Below, in pieces: positions 41,459 to 47,931 of a stretch of 64,000 nucleotides of DNA. Under the pieces are notes generated by a model that saw only the letters and a program-made list of their open reading frames with translations, was not told the DNA's origin and ran no database searches. Every line of letters begins with the position of its first letter. Position 1 is the first letter of the stretch. This DNA is from Desulfovibrio sp. ZJ209. GTDB taxonomy: Bacteria; Desulfobacterota; Desulfovibrionia; Desulfovibrionales; Desulfovibrionaceae. The stretch lies in contig NZ_JAAKEJ010000006.1 of assembly GCF_011039135.1 (NCBI RefSeq), positions 124,001 to 188,000 of the forward strand. The letters run 5' to 3'. Both the position numbers and the translations under genes were made by a program.

Positions 41459-42370
41459 TTACGGACGCTTGGGCGCGCCCTTGGGCGTCATGGAATAGCG
41501 GTAGATCTCGCTGATTTCCTTGTCATAGCCGGGATAGAAGCCCTTGCCCATGCCAAGCACGATGCGCGCGCCGCGGTTCATGAGCACGAGCAGGTCGCCG
41601 CTGGCCGGGTCGACGCAGAGGCCCTCGATCTCGCCCTGCTTGATGGCCTCGTCCAGGGTCTTTTCCAGCACCACGGGGGCGTTGGTGGCCGAGCTCACTT
41701 CCACGCGATAGATGTGGTCGGGCTCGTTGTCGTCGGCCGTGCCGTCGTCGGCGGTCACGAAGAGCGCGCCGTCCACATAGTAGACGCCCTGCACCCACTG
41801 CGGCACAGGCTGGAGATGCACCTTGCGCAGGTACTTGCCGTTGAGGTCGTATTCATAGAGATAGCGGCCGCTTTCCTCGCCCACCCAGGAGCACATCCAC
41901 ACCGTGCCCTTGACCGGGTCGACAGTGATGCCGGAGACTTCCTCCTGGCCGGACTTGGGCTCGAAGGCGAAGGTGCGCTTCAGCTTCAGCGTTTCCGCGT
42001 CATGCACGGCGATCTGGATGTCCTTGCCCACGCCATCCATGAAGTTCTCGGCGCTGATGTAGAGCTCGCCGTTGTAGATGTCGATGTCGCCGATGTGGTT
42101 GGACGGGATGGAGTAGCCCTCGAAAGGCTTGGTGTTCTCCTTCACCAGCTTGCCGTCCATGTCATACTTGTAGAGCGCGGTGCTGCCGCTCACGTAGATG
42201 AACTTGCCGTCGCAGGCCACGCCCTGGCGGCCAGCCACCGGGATGACGCTTTTCAGCTTGTAGACGTACTTGGGGCCCGGGATCTTGGGGCCGTTCACGG
42301 GCGCGGCGGACGCCATCTGGGGGAAGACCAGGGCCAGGGCCAGGGCGGCAAGCGCCAGGAATTTGGGCAT
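41459..42370 (-). CDS. Secreted beta-propeller protein (SdiA-regulated/SMP-30-like)
   Basis: 303 residues. A signal peptide with cleavage after ASA (about residue 22) sends it out of the cytoplasm. The rest is a series of propeller blades: GVACDGKFIYVSGSTALYKYDMDGK, HIGDIDIYNGELYISAE, VSGITVDPVKGTVWMCSW, VQGVYYVDGALFVTADD and IEGLCVDPASGDLLVLMNRG. The ligand or enzymatic role cannot be told. ATG at 42370 follows AAGGAGTGTTCC. It is flanked by the AT-rich nuclease and the cyclophilin, all on the minus strand but with sizeable gaps. Confidence 0.65.
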   Translation of the reverse strand: MPKFLALAALALALVFPQMASAAPVNGPKIPGPKYVYKLKSVIPVAGRQGVACDGKFIYVSGSTALYKYDMDGKLVKENTKPFEGYSIPSNHIGDIDIYNGELYISAENFMDGVGKDIQIAVHDAETLKLKRTFAFEPKSGQEEVSGITVDPVKGTVWMCSWVGEESGRYLYEYDLNGKYLRKVHLQPVPQWVQGVYYVDGALFVTADDGTADDNEPDHIYRVEVSSATNAPVVLEKTLDEAIKQGEIEGLCVDPASGDLLVLMNRGARIVLGMGKGFYPGYDKEISEIYRYSMTPKGAPKRP

Positions 42371-42519
42371 GGAACACTCCTTCCGTCTTCAGGTTGGCGG
42401 CCGCAAAATGCCGCTTCCGCCTGCACGAGCCCTGCGGTTCGGCAGGATGGCCGGCCAGGGGCCCACAGCGGGCGCCGCTCCGGCCCGCGCCAGCCGCTCC
42501 CGCGGGGCGCGCCGCGTCC

Positions 42520-42536
42520 CCGGCGCAAAGCGCCGG
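42520..42536 (-). terminator. Possible terminator after the cyclophilin gene
   Basis: CCGGCGC, 3-base loop, GCGCCGG just past the cyclophilin stop. There is no T run, so it would be a weak or Rho-assisted stop. Confidence 0.35.
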
Positions 42537-42545
42537 AGCCCGCGT

Positions 42546-43178
42546 TTATTCCAGGACCTCGGCCTTCTTGATGATCACCGGCGTCACGGGCACATCTTCA
42601 TAATGGCCCTTGCGCCCGGTGGTCACGGCCTCGATCTTGTCCACCACGTTCTGCCCCTGGATGACCTTGCCGAACACCGCATAGCCCCAGCCCTGCGGCG
42701 TCTTGGCCTTGAAATCCAGAAAATCGTTGTTCTTCGTGTTGATGAAGAACTGCGCGCTCGCCGAGTGCGGGTCGGACGTGCGCGCCATGGCGATAGTGTA
42801 CTTCTGGTTGCGCAGGCCATTGTCCGCCTCGTTGCGGATGGGGGCCACGGTGCGCTTTTCCTTGAGCTCGGGCGTCATGCCCCCGCCCTGGATCATGAAA
42901 TCCTTGATGACGCGGTGGAAGACCGTGCCATCATAGTGGCCGGATTTCACATATTGGATGAAGTTGGCCACCGTGATGGGGGCCTTGCGGGCGTCGAGCC
43001 GGAGCACGATGTCGCCGAGGCTCGTCTCCAGCTTGACCACCGGGTCTGCCGCGGGCTGCGCCGCCTGGACGCCGGCCGGCGCAAAGGCCGTCGCCAGGGC
43101 CAGGGCGAGAGCCGCCACGGCGGCGCGCAGGGCGCGGCCGAACCATTTCCCGCGGGCGGCGGAGATATTCTTCCGCAT
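42546..43178 (-). CDS. Periplasmic cyclophilin-type peptidyl-prolyl isomerase
   Basis: 210 residues. An N-terminal signal peptide (ALALALATAFAPAGVQA, end near residue 40) precedes a cyclophilin domain: VANFIQYVKSGHYDGTVFHRVIKDFMIQGG with the catalytic Arg, SASAQFFINTKNN and WGYAVFGKVIQG. It resembles periplasmic PpiA. The start at 43178 follows AAGGAGCTTGTC. Together with the PpiD-like protein it serves envelope protein folding. dapA lies upstream on the same strand, 60 bases away. Confidence 0.92.
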   Translation of the reverse strand: MRKNISAARGKWFGRALRAAVAALALALATAFAPAGVQAAQPAADPVVKLETSLGDIVLRLDARKAPITVANFIQYVKSGHYDGTVFHRVIKDFMIQGGGMTPELKEKRTVAPIRNEADNGLRNQKYTIAMARTSDPHSASAQFFINTKNNDFLDFKAKTPQGWGYAVFGKVIQGQNVVDKIEAVTTGRKGHYEDVPVTPVIIKKAEVLE

Positions 43179-43237
43179 GACAAGCTCCTTGTATCTCGAA
43201 ATTTTCTTGCAAATCCGCGGCACCCCGGGCGCCCCGC

Positions 43238-44125
43238 TCAGTCAGCCTCGACGAGCCCCTGCGCGACCAGCACCTCCTTCAGGCGCTCGGTATCCTCCGG
43301 GCTCATGGCGCAGAGCGGCAACCGCATCTCCGCGGACATGCGGCCCATGAGCGCGAGCGCCGTCTTGACCGGGATGGGGTTGCTCACCATGAACATGGCC
43401 CGGTGCAGCGGGAAGAGCTCGTGGTGGATGGCGCGCGCGCCCGCGAGGTCGCCCCGCGCGAAGGCGTTGCACATGGCGGCCACGCGCCCGGGCACGAGGT
43501 TGGAGGTCACGGAGATGACCCCCTGGCCGCCGAGCGCCAGGAGCGCCAGGGCCGTGAGGTCGTCGCCGCTCATGACGCTGAAGCGCGCGGGGCAGCTTTC
43601 CAGCACCTCGCTCGCCTGGGCCATGTCGCCCGTGGCCTCCTTCACGCCCACGATATGCGGGAACTCCGCGGCGAGCCGCGCCAGCACCGGCGGCAGCATG
43701 TTGCAGCCCGTGCGGCCCGGCACATTGTAGGGCACGAGCGGGATGTCCACGGCCTCGGCGATGGCCTTGTAATGGAGATAGAGCCCCTCCTGGGTGGGCT
43801 TATTGTAGTAGGGCGTGATGAGCAGCGCGCCGTCCGCCCCCGCCTTCTGCGCGAAACGCGCGAGGCGGATGGCCTCCTGCGTGTTGTTGGAGCCCGCGCC
43901 CGCGAGCACCGGCACACGGCCCGCGGCCTGCTCGATGCAGATCTCGATGACGCGCTCGTGCTCCTCGTGGGTGAGCGTGGCCGATTCGCCCGTGGTGCCG
44001 CAGGGCACGAGACCGTGGATGCCCTCGGAGATCTGGTTTTCAATGAAGGCGCGGTAGCCTTCCTCATCAATGGCGTTGTTCCTGAACGGCGTCACCAGGG
44101 CAGTCATCGCGCCGGAAAAAAACAT
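43238..44125 (-). CDS. dapA: 4-hydroxy-tetrahydrodipicolinate synthase
   Basis: Condenses aspartate semialdehyde and pyruvate in lysine/diaminopimelate synthesis. 295 residues, normal length. PCGTTGESATL, the catalytic tyrosine in LLITPYYNKPTQEG, YNVPGRTGCNM and the Schiff-base lysine in VGVKEATGD are intact. AAGGAGTCTTCC precedes ATG 44125. Its substrate comes from asd (20864-21910). Confidence 0.96.
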   Translation of the reverse strand: MFFSGAMTALVTPFRNNAIDEEGYRAFIENQISEGIHGLVPCGTTGESATLTHEEHERVIEICIEQAAGRVPVLAGAGSNNTQEAIRLARFAQKAGADGALLITPYYNKPTQEGLYLHYKAIAEAVDIPLVPYNVPGRTGCNMLPPVLARLAAEFPHIVGVKEATGDMAQASEVLESCPARFSVMSGDDLTALALLALGGQGVISVTSNLVPGRVAAMCNAFARGDLAGARAIHHELFPLHRAMFMVSNPIPVKTALALMGRMSAEMRLPLCAMSPEDTERLKEVLVAQGLVEAD

Positions 44126-44209
44126 GGAAGACTCCTTGCGGAACTGTCGTTTTCAACGTCGCTGGCAGAAGGGCGCGGGCATGCGGGCCGGCCATGGCCC
44201 TGCCCGCGC

Positions 44210-44485
44210 TCAACTGTTGATGAATTCCTTGAGCTCCTTGCCGGCGCGGAAAAAGGGCAGCCGCTTGGGCACGACCTCGACGCTCTCGCCGGTCTTGGGA
44301 TTGCGGCCGGAATAGCCGCCGTATTCCTTGATCTTGAAACTGCCGAAGCCGCGGATCTCGATGCGCTCGCCGGCGATGAGCGACTTTTTCATGGCGTCGA
44401 TGAAGGTGTTGACCACCAGGGACGCGTCATCAAAGGGGATATTGCTCTCTTCGGCAAGCGCCTTGATAAGCTCGCTCTTGTTCAT
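44210..44485 (-). CDS. HU/IHF-family DNA-binding protein
   Basis: 91 residues, complete. MNKSELIKALAEESNIPFDDA starts the helical dimer body, and GRNPKTGESVEV is the DNA-contacting arm with the intercalating proline. The sequence sits between typical HU and IHF and I cannot assign which. ATG 44485 follows ACGGAGGCAGC; the longer frame to 44572 has no site. It is upstream of dapA on the same strand with 84 bases between. Confidence 0.93.
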   Translation of the reverse strand: MNKSELIKALAEESNIPFDDASLVVNTFIDAMKKSLIAGERIEIRGFGSFKIKEYGGYSGRNPKTGESVEVVPKRLPFFRAGKELKEFINS

Positions 44486-44970
44486 GCTGCCTCCGTTCGG
44501 CTCTTTCGCATTGCCCGTGGAGGTGGGGCCAGTGGGGGCTGGCCGGCGCCTGGCCGGCCTCGGAATGCGCAATGCCTTACCCTACGGCAAAGCTCAGGAA
44601 TGGGCAAGAGGGCGGGGAGCGGGAACACGGCGGGAAGAGGATTGGCAGGGTGCCAACCGTGCGCCGCCAGGCTAAACTGCGACGCGGCTTGCCGTGAGGG
44701 GCGCCGGGGGACGGCGCGTGCGGCCATGGGCTGTCGCCGCCCTCCCAGCATCCCGGCCCAGGCTGCCCTAGTGACGGCGAGCAAGGGCAGACGGCCAGTT
44801 GAGGGGAAGGCCGTTCAGCAACGCGCGTTGGGCTTTTGGCATCCCGAAGCGTGCCATTTCGCCAAATCCGGCCAGGGCGGCCGAACCCGCGCACAACGCC
44901 GCGCAGGAGAATTTATGTGAGCTTCAGCGGTGGCAAGCATTCCCGCAGCTGCGCCGCCCAGAGGGGGCCA
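44486..44970. other. Gene-free stretch at the island border
   Basis: 485 bases between the HU-like gene and the RexB-like gene. Nothing here reads as a protein. It contains GGCCGGCGCCTGGCCGGCC-type inverted repeats near 44,540-44,562 and a good AGGAG site at about 44,909 that leads only into ATG-TGA. The fall in G+C begins near 44,980. The HU promoter should be in its left end. Confidence 0.5.
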
Positions 44971-45432
44971 CTAAAGGAACTCTAATATTTTAAGTAATTT
45001 ATGAAACAGGCTTGCAATTCGCCACGTTGCAGCAACAGTTCCGACGCCTGCCGCCGTAAATATGGCCGCAAGCGTCGGATGAAAATCATCTCCGGCATAT
45101 AATTGGAAAAAAACCGCACATCCTATGGCCAGAAGGCACCATCCCAGACAACTCCGATGGTAGCGCAAAAGGAGTTGCAGGGTGCCCGATTGTTTCATTT
45201 CGCGAAGAAATTCTTTGTCAGCAAGGCACACAAGCGTAACCATTGATGCAAAGGCGAACCCCAAAAAGGCTGTAAAAACTGATAGATACTGCCATGAAAG
45301 TTTTTGACACCTCTCTACCGTCTTCACATCAGGCCAGCCATAATTGAGCCCCAGGAATGCGATAACGGCAAGCGCCGAGGGATATCGAGACTCAAGTATT
45401 CTACGAATTCGATATATAACCCTGGAGTTCAT
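44971..45432 (-). CDS. RexB-like four-helix membrane protein
   Basis: 153 residues with about four transmembrane helices (near 18-34, 47-70, 92-112 and 118-140): ALAVIAFLGLNYG, YLSVFTAFLGFAFASMVTLV, CLGWCLLAIGCAVFFQLYA, LAAIFTAAGVGTVAATW. Lambda RexB is a 144-residue inner-membrane protein also with four helices and lies just after rexA. Here the start overlaps the end of the RexA-like gene by 32 bases, so the two are translated as a unit. The match rests on size, topology, order and a loose likeness in the middle helices, not on a computed alignment. If right, it would depolarise the membrane once the partner senses a phage. Confidence 0.5.
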   Translation of the reverse strand: MNSRVIYRIRRILESRYPSALAVIAFLGLNYGWPDVKTVERCQKLSWQYLSVFTAFLGFAFASMVTLVCLADKEFLREMKQSGTLQLLLRYHRSCLGWCLLAIGCAVFFQLYAGDDFHPTLAAIFTAAGVGTVAATWRIASLFHKLLKILEFL

Positions 45433-46306
45433 TGGCTCTCACCACCAGAGCGTTACACGCCACAGCGAGAAGGTCATCCTCATCCACTTCCCGGTGGGGA
45501 TTGAGCGCCACATCGGCATCATAGAAGAGGCGGTCTGTCAAAAAATCTACAGGGCTCGTGATCATGGTGCCGTTTTCCTCTATTCGGAGGACGGCGTCCA
45601 ATGCATCGAATTGCTCGTCATAGTTTTCTGAATTTTTAAAACTGACAAGTGCCTTCAGGAGATTCATAAAGGCTCCCGGAAGATTTTCCCGGCTTCCCCT
45701 GCCCATGCTCCATACGATTTCCATATGGGGAGATTGGTAGAGCTGGTGAAGACTCATGGCATCCCTCGCACTTAATCCCAGCTGCTCCAGCTCAGTAAAA
45801 TCTACCTCTCTCCCCAGCTTGACCCTGATTTTTCGGACATAATCAGCACGAGCGAGGCGCCCCTAGGCATCTGTTTTAAGGACAGGCAAAAAATTGATGC
45901 TTGCATCTGGCCTAAATTTATTGATAAATTTTGCCATAACTTTTTCGGACATGGCCTGCCGCCCCGACTGGATAGCCGCGACACTTCCCGTGAAATCACA
46001 GGCAATTGCCGCATTTTCGCCCAAGCCTTCTTCATCTTCCAGCATAAGGCTTTCGCTGCTCCCGTCCCCTTTAATCTTCACGGGGAGCGCACGCATCCGC
46101 TTGCTGGCGAACAGCCACGCCTTGCAGTCTTGTTCCTCGAGGGTTTTTGTTTTCAGCAGGCGCTCCTCCCGGGAAATCACTGCCGTTTTTTCACTTGGCG
46201 GCATTCCGAGAATGGAATCAAGGATTGCCGGGAGCCTTTGCGTGCACCCTGAACCATAGTTCACCTGAAAAAACTTGAAACAGACAGGAACCATCTGGGT
46301 TGGCAT
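45401..46306 (-). pseudogene. RexA-like gene interrupted by one in-frame TAG
   Basis: One 302-codon frame from ATG 46306 (AGGAGG seven bases before it) to TAG 45401-45403, broken only by TAG at 45863-45865. The two pieces (147 and, from the first ATG, 118 residues) plus the 35 sense codons between join into one natural-looking protein. Features recall lambda RexA (279 residues): early RLPAILDSILG, a DEEGLGENAAI acidic turn where RexA has DDESLGFPSFL, a basic AKFINKFRPDASINFLPVLK stretch, then KIRVKLG where RexA has TTVKVEAKL. The family could also be described under DUF6731; I am unsure. Function as intact RexA-like sensor is inference. The TAG makes it a pseudogene unless it is suppressed or read as pyrrolysine. 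Confidence 0.55.
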
Positions 46307-46439
46307 TTTATCGCCTCCTAAGAGTTCTTCAAGGCACCTGCTTTCTTACTGTGGGTCGGTCCCCGGTGTGGGAGCCGGAAGGATACAGGCCAAGTGGAGC
46401 CCACCCTGGGCGGCTTGGTGGGCAGCATTCGGCAAAATT

Positions 46440-46468
46440 TTCATAGCATAAATTAAATTGATTGTCTA
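46440..46468 (-). promoter_or_regulatory. Sigma-70 promoter of the RexAB-like operon
   Basis: On the minus strand TAGACA (46463-46468), 17 bp, then TATGAA (46440-46445) preceded by TG one base away (extended -10). It gives a leader of about 125 bases before the start at 46306. The flanks are AT-rich, unlike the chromosome. Confidence 0.6.
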
Positions 46469-46743
46469 TATAAAACAACCGAAGCAAAGAGGCACAAATG
46501 CCCGAATACCATGCGACTAACCCCACAAGATATGAGTAATTTTAAATCCTCGCCTGTCGCTTGGCGCGCCGAGGCCCGACAACACCTGCCCTCCCTCTGT
46601 TGTGCATAAGATCTCCCGTGCATATCGGGCACGCGGTTCCCGCCGCTGCAGGCAGTCCAGGAGGCACTGGGCGCAATGGCAAAGAAGCGGGGACATTCGT
46701 CCCCGGCTGGAAACAATTATCCCCTTGGGCCGACCGGAACAGC

Positions 46744-46779
46744 AAAAAGCAGGTTGCGGCTTCACGGCTGCAACCCGCT
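46744..46779 (-). terminator. Terminator behind the tRNA-Arg 3' end
   Basis: On the minus strand AGCGGGTTGC (46770-46779) pairs with GCAACCTGCT (46748-46757) with one G-T pair, extended by GCC/GGC towards the loop, followed by a T run (46748-46744). It lies 13 bases past the tRNA CCA, as expected for the host terminator of the original tRNA gene, so the DNA left of 46792 is chromosomal. Confidence 0.75.
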
Positions 46780-46791
46780 CCTTTTCTGCAT

Positions 46792-46836
46792 TGGCGCGCC
46801 CGAAGGGAGTCGAACCCCTGACCAAGAGCTTAGAAG
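46792..46836 (-). other. tRNA-Arg(TCT) 3' fragment: phage attachment junction
   Basis: Minus strand reads anticodon loop CTTCTAA (46830-46836), 3' anticodon stem, variable loop, T arm GGGGTTCGACTCCC, acceptor 3' arm CGGGCGC, discriminator G and CCA (46792-46794). The 5' half is absent: bases beyond 46838 do not form D arm, acceptor or a matching anticodon stem. This is what remains when a tyrosine integrase splits a tRNA gene. The intact copy should be at the far prophage end, beyond 64,000. Confidence 0.8.
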
Positions 46837-46899
46837 GCACGCGGATTATGATATAACCATATGAAATTTTAGGACAATCTAAACATCAAATGCGGCCAA

Positions 46900-46944
46900 T
46901 GTGCCCACTTCACCCTCTAAAATGTGCCCACCCTATGTGCCCAC
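46900..46944 (+). repeat. Three TGTGCCCAC direct repeats (likely integrase arm sites)
   Basis: Exact 9-mers at 46900-46908, 46923-46931 and 46936-46944, same orientation, 62-107 bases inside the attachment fragment. Short directly repeated sites at this distance from the crossover are typical of arm-type binding sites for tyrosine integrases. Confidence 0.7.
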
Positions 46945-47001
46945 GCTCTCGGACATGAAGCGCACTTAAAGACCACGCACCAGCATATCCAAAAAATAAA
47001 G

Positions 47002-47051
47002 TTTACGTTTGCTTTACGCCCCATTTACAAAATTATTTACCATATATTTAC
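47002..47051 (+). repeat. Five TTTAC repeats at 11-12 bp spacing
   Basis: TTTAC starts at 47002, 47013, 47024, 47036 and 47047 (steps 11, 11, 12, 11). The -35 TTGACA starts 11 bases after the last copy. One repeat per helical turn puts all copies on one face of the DNA next to a promoter, which suggests a cooperative regulator or excisionase filament. Confidence 0.7.
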
Positions 47052-47057
47052 AAAAAG

Positions 47058-47086
47058 TTGACAAAAACTTTCCATGTGCCTATGCT
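47058..47086 (+). promoter_or_regulatory. Consensus sigma-70 promoter of the prophage HTH gene
   Basis: TTGACA (47058-47063), 17-bp spacer, TATGCT (47081-47086). It lies 22 bases before the gene at 47108, so the message would be nearly leaderless apart from the AAGGAGG site (47094-47100). Confidence 0.8.
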
Positions 47087-47107
47087 TTCCAAAAAGGAGG
47101 CATGACC

Positions 47108-47542
47108 ATGGCAGATTCCGACAACTCCAAGAAGCCCCTCCCCTATCTCTGGGGGCAAGCCCTCGCGTTTTTTGACGCTGCAACGCCCGATGGCCTATCG
47201 CCTTTTGCCATGAATAACGCCGTCGAGCGCCCCTTGACCAGCCTGCCAAGCCTGACGGTGAAGGCGCGCTCAAAAGATCAGGGCCTTCAGAAGCGCCTCG
47301 CCGAGCATATGGCCGGACTTGGCGGCCTGCCAAAACAGCTTTCCCTGGAAGAGCAGGGTCAAGTGTACTTGGGCTACTATAGCCTTCGAAGCTCTCTCCC
47401 GCCTTCCCCCTCCCGAAACGGCGCGCGGAAAAAGATCGATTGGGAAGATGTGGATTGGGGAAAAACAGACGCCGAGATTGCCGCGATCCTGAACGTGTCG
47501 CGCACCGCTGTCATGAACCAGCGAAAAAAGCGTGAGGCGTAA
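47108..47542 (+). CDS. Small phage protein with C-terminal helix-turn-helix
   Basis: 144 residues, family not recognised. The last ~30 residues read as a helix-turn-helix (DWGKTDAEIAAILNVSRTAVMNQRKKREA), suited to DNA binding; the first ~100 residues have no motif I know. Start at 47108 is preferred over the ATG at 47102 because AAGGAGG ends at 47100, one base before the latter but seven before the former. It is the only plus-strand gene seen in this end of the prophage and sits behind a consensus promoter with phased TTTAC repeats, so a regulator or directionality factor for the adjoining attachment site is plausible. This is inference from position. Confidence 0.6.
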   Translation: MADSDNSKKPLPYLWGQALAFFDAATPDGLSPFAMNNAVERPLTSLPSLTVKARSKDQGLQKRLAEHMAGLGGLPKQLSLEEQGQVYLGYYSLRSSLPPSPSRNGARKKIDWEDVDWGKTDAEIAAILNVSRTAVMNQRKKREA

Positions 47543-47557
47543 AAGCACGTCAAAAGG

Positions 47558-47580
47558 CCCCGCAGCGCGGGGTATTTTTT
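47558..47580 (+). terminator. Terminator of the prophage HTH gene
   Basis: CCCCGC, 3-base loop, GCGGGG, then a T run (47575-47580), 15 bases after the stop at 47542. Confidence 0.85.
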
Positions 47581-47593
47581 GTGTGATGCCTCG

Positions 47594-47890
47594 TCAGCCA
47601 CCGCTCCGCCCTTCAGCTTCTGGCAGCACATAGCGCCCGTCCACAACCCGCAGGCGCCCACCTACCAAAAGCTGCTGAACAGTGCGCGGCTTGGTGCCCG
47701 GCGGCACATCGAGTTGGAGCAGGAGCAGCCTTTCATACCGCCGCACGATGCGCCATATCCTTTCCCTGCGCGCCGATGTGATCCCTTCCCCGTAGGTAAT
47801 CCGAAAAGGCCCATTGTCCCCACGCGGGCACAGGGCAACATAACCGCAGAGGCTATGGATTTTTTGGAGGGGATCAAAAAGGGAGGCCAT
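47594..47890 (-). CDS. Short phage protein, uncertain
   Basis: 98-codon frame downstream of the giant gene. The C-terminal part (ARRERIWRIVRRYERLLLLQL, TKPRTVQQLLVGGRLRVVDGRYVLP) looks like protein, but the ATG at 47890 has no ribosome-binding site and lies inside the stem of the terminator at 47876-47908. It may start further in, be expressed by read-through, or not be a gene. Function unknown. Confidence 0.35.
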   Translation of the reverse strand: MASLFDPLQKIHSLCGYVALCPRGDNGPFRITYGEGITSARRERIWRIVRRYERLLLLQLDVPPGTKPRTVQQLLVGGRLRVVDGRYVLPEAEGRSGG

Positions 47891-47908
47891 GCCGCAGCAT
47901 AGCCTCCC
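47876..47908 (-). terminator. Terminator behind the giant phage gene
   Basis: On the minus strand GGGAGGCTATGC, 4-base loop TGCG, GCATGGCCTCCC (12-bp stem with one T-G pair, 47908-47881), then TTTTT (47880-47876). It lies 24 bases after the stop of the 4,120-residue gene and would end the late transcript. Confidence 0.85.
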
Positions 47909-47931
47909 GTGCCTGTTGGCAGCAAGGGCTC

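Larger units (their letters stand above)
46307..46791. other. Non-coding stretch between RexA-like gene and tRNA remnant
   Basis: 485 bases without a credible gene. Besides the promoter at 46440-46468 and the terminator at 46744-46779 it holds a perfect 7-bp inverted repeat CGGGGAC-ATTC-GTCCCCG at 46688-46705. Short frames here on either strand are random. Confidence 0.5.

Noticed and set aside
45802-46035. Frameshift explanation for the broken RexA-like gene
   Set aside because: The frame downstream of the TAG is the same frame as upstream, so a single stop codon explains the break and no shift is needed.
46329-46526. 65-codon minus-strand frame upstream of the RexA-like gene
   Set aside because: It runs through the operon promoter and leader, has no ribosome-binding site and mixed composition.
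46792-46838. Complete tRNA gene
   Set aside because: The bases beyond 46,838 do not form a D arm, 5' acceptor arm or a matching anticodon stem; only the 3' part is present.
46561-46864. Three plus-strand frames ending in text like RPKGVEPLTKSLEGT
   Set aside because: Typical false translations of the antisense of a tRNA 3' end.
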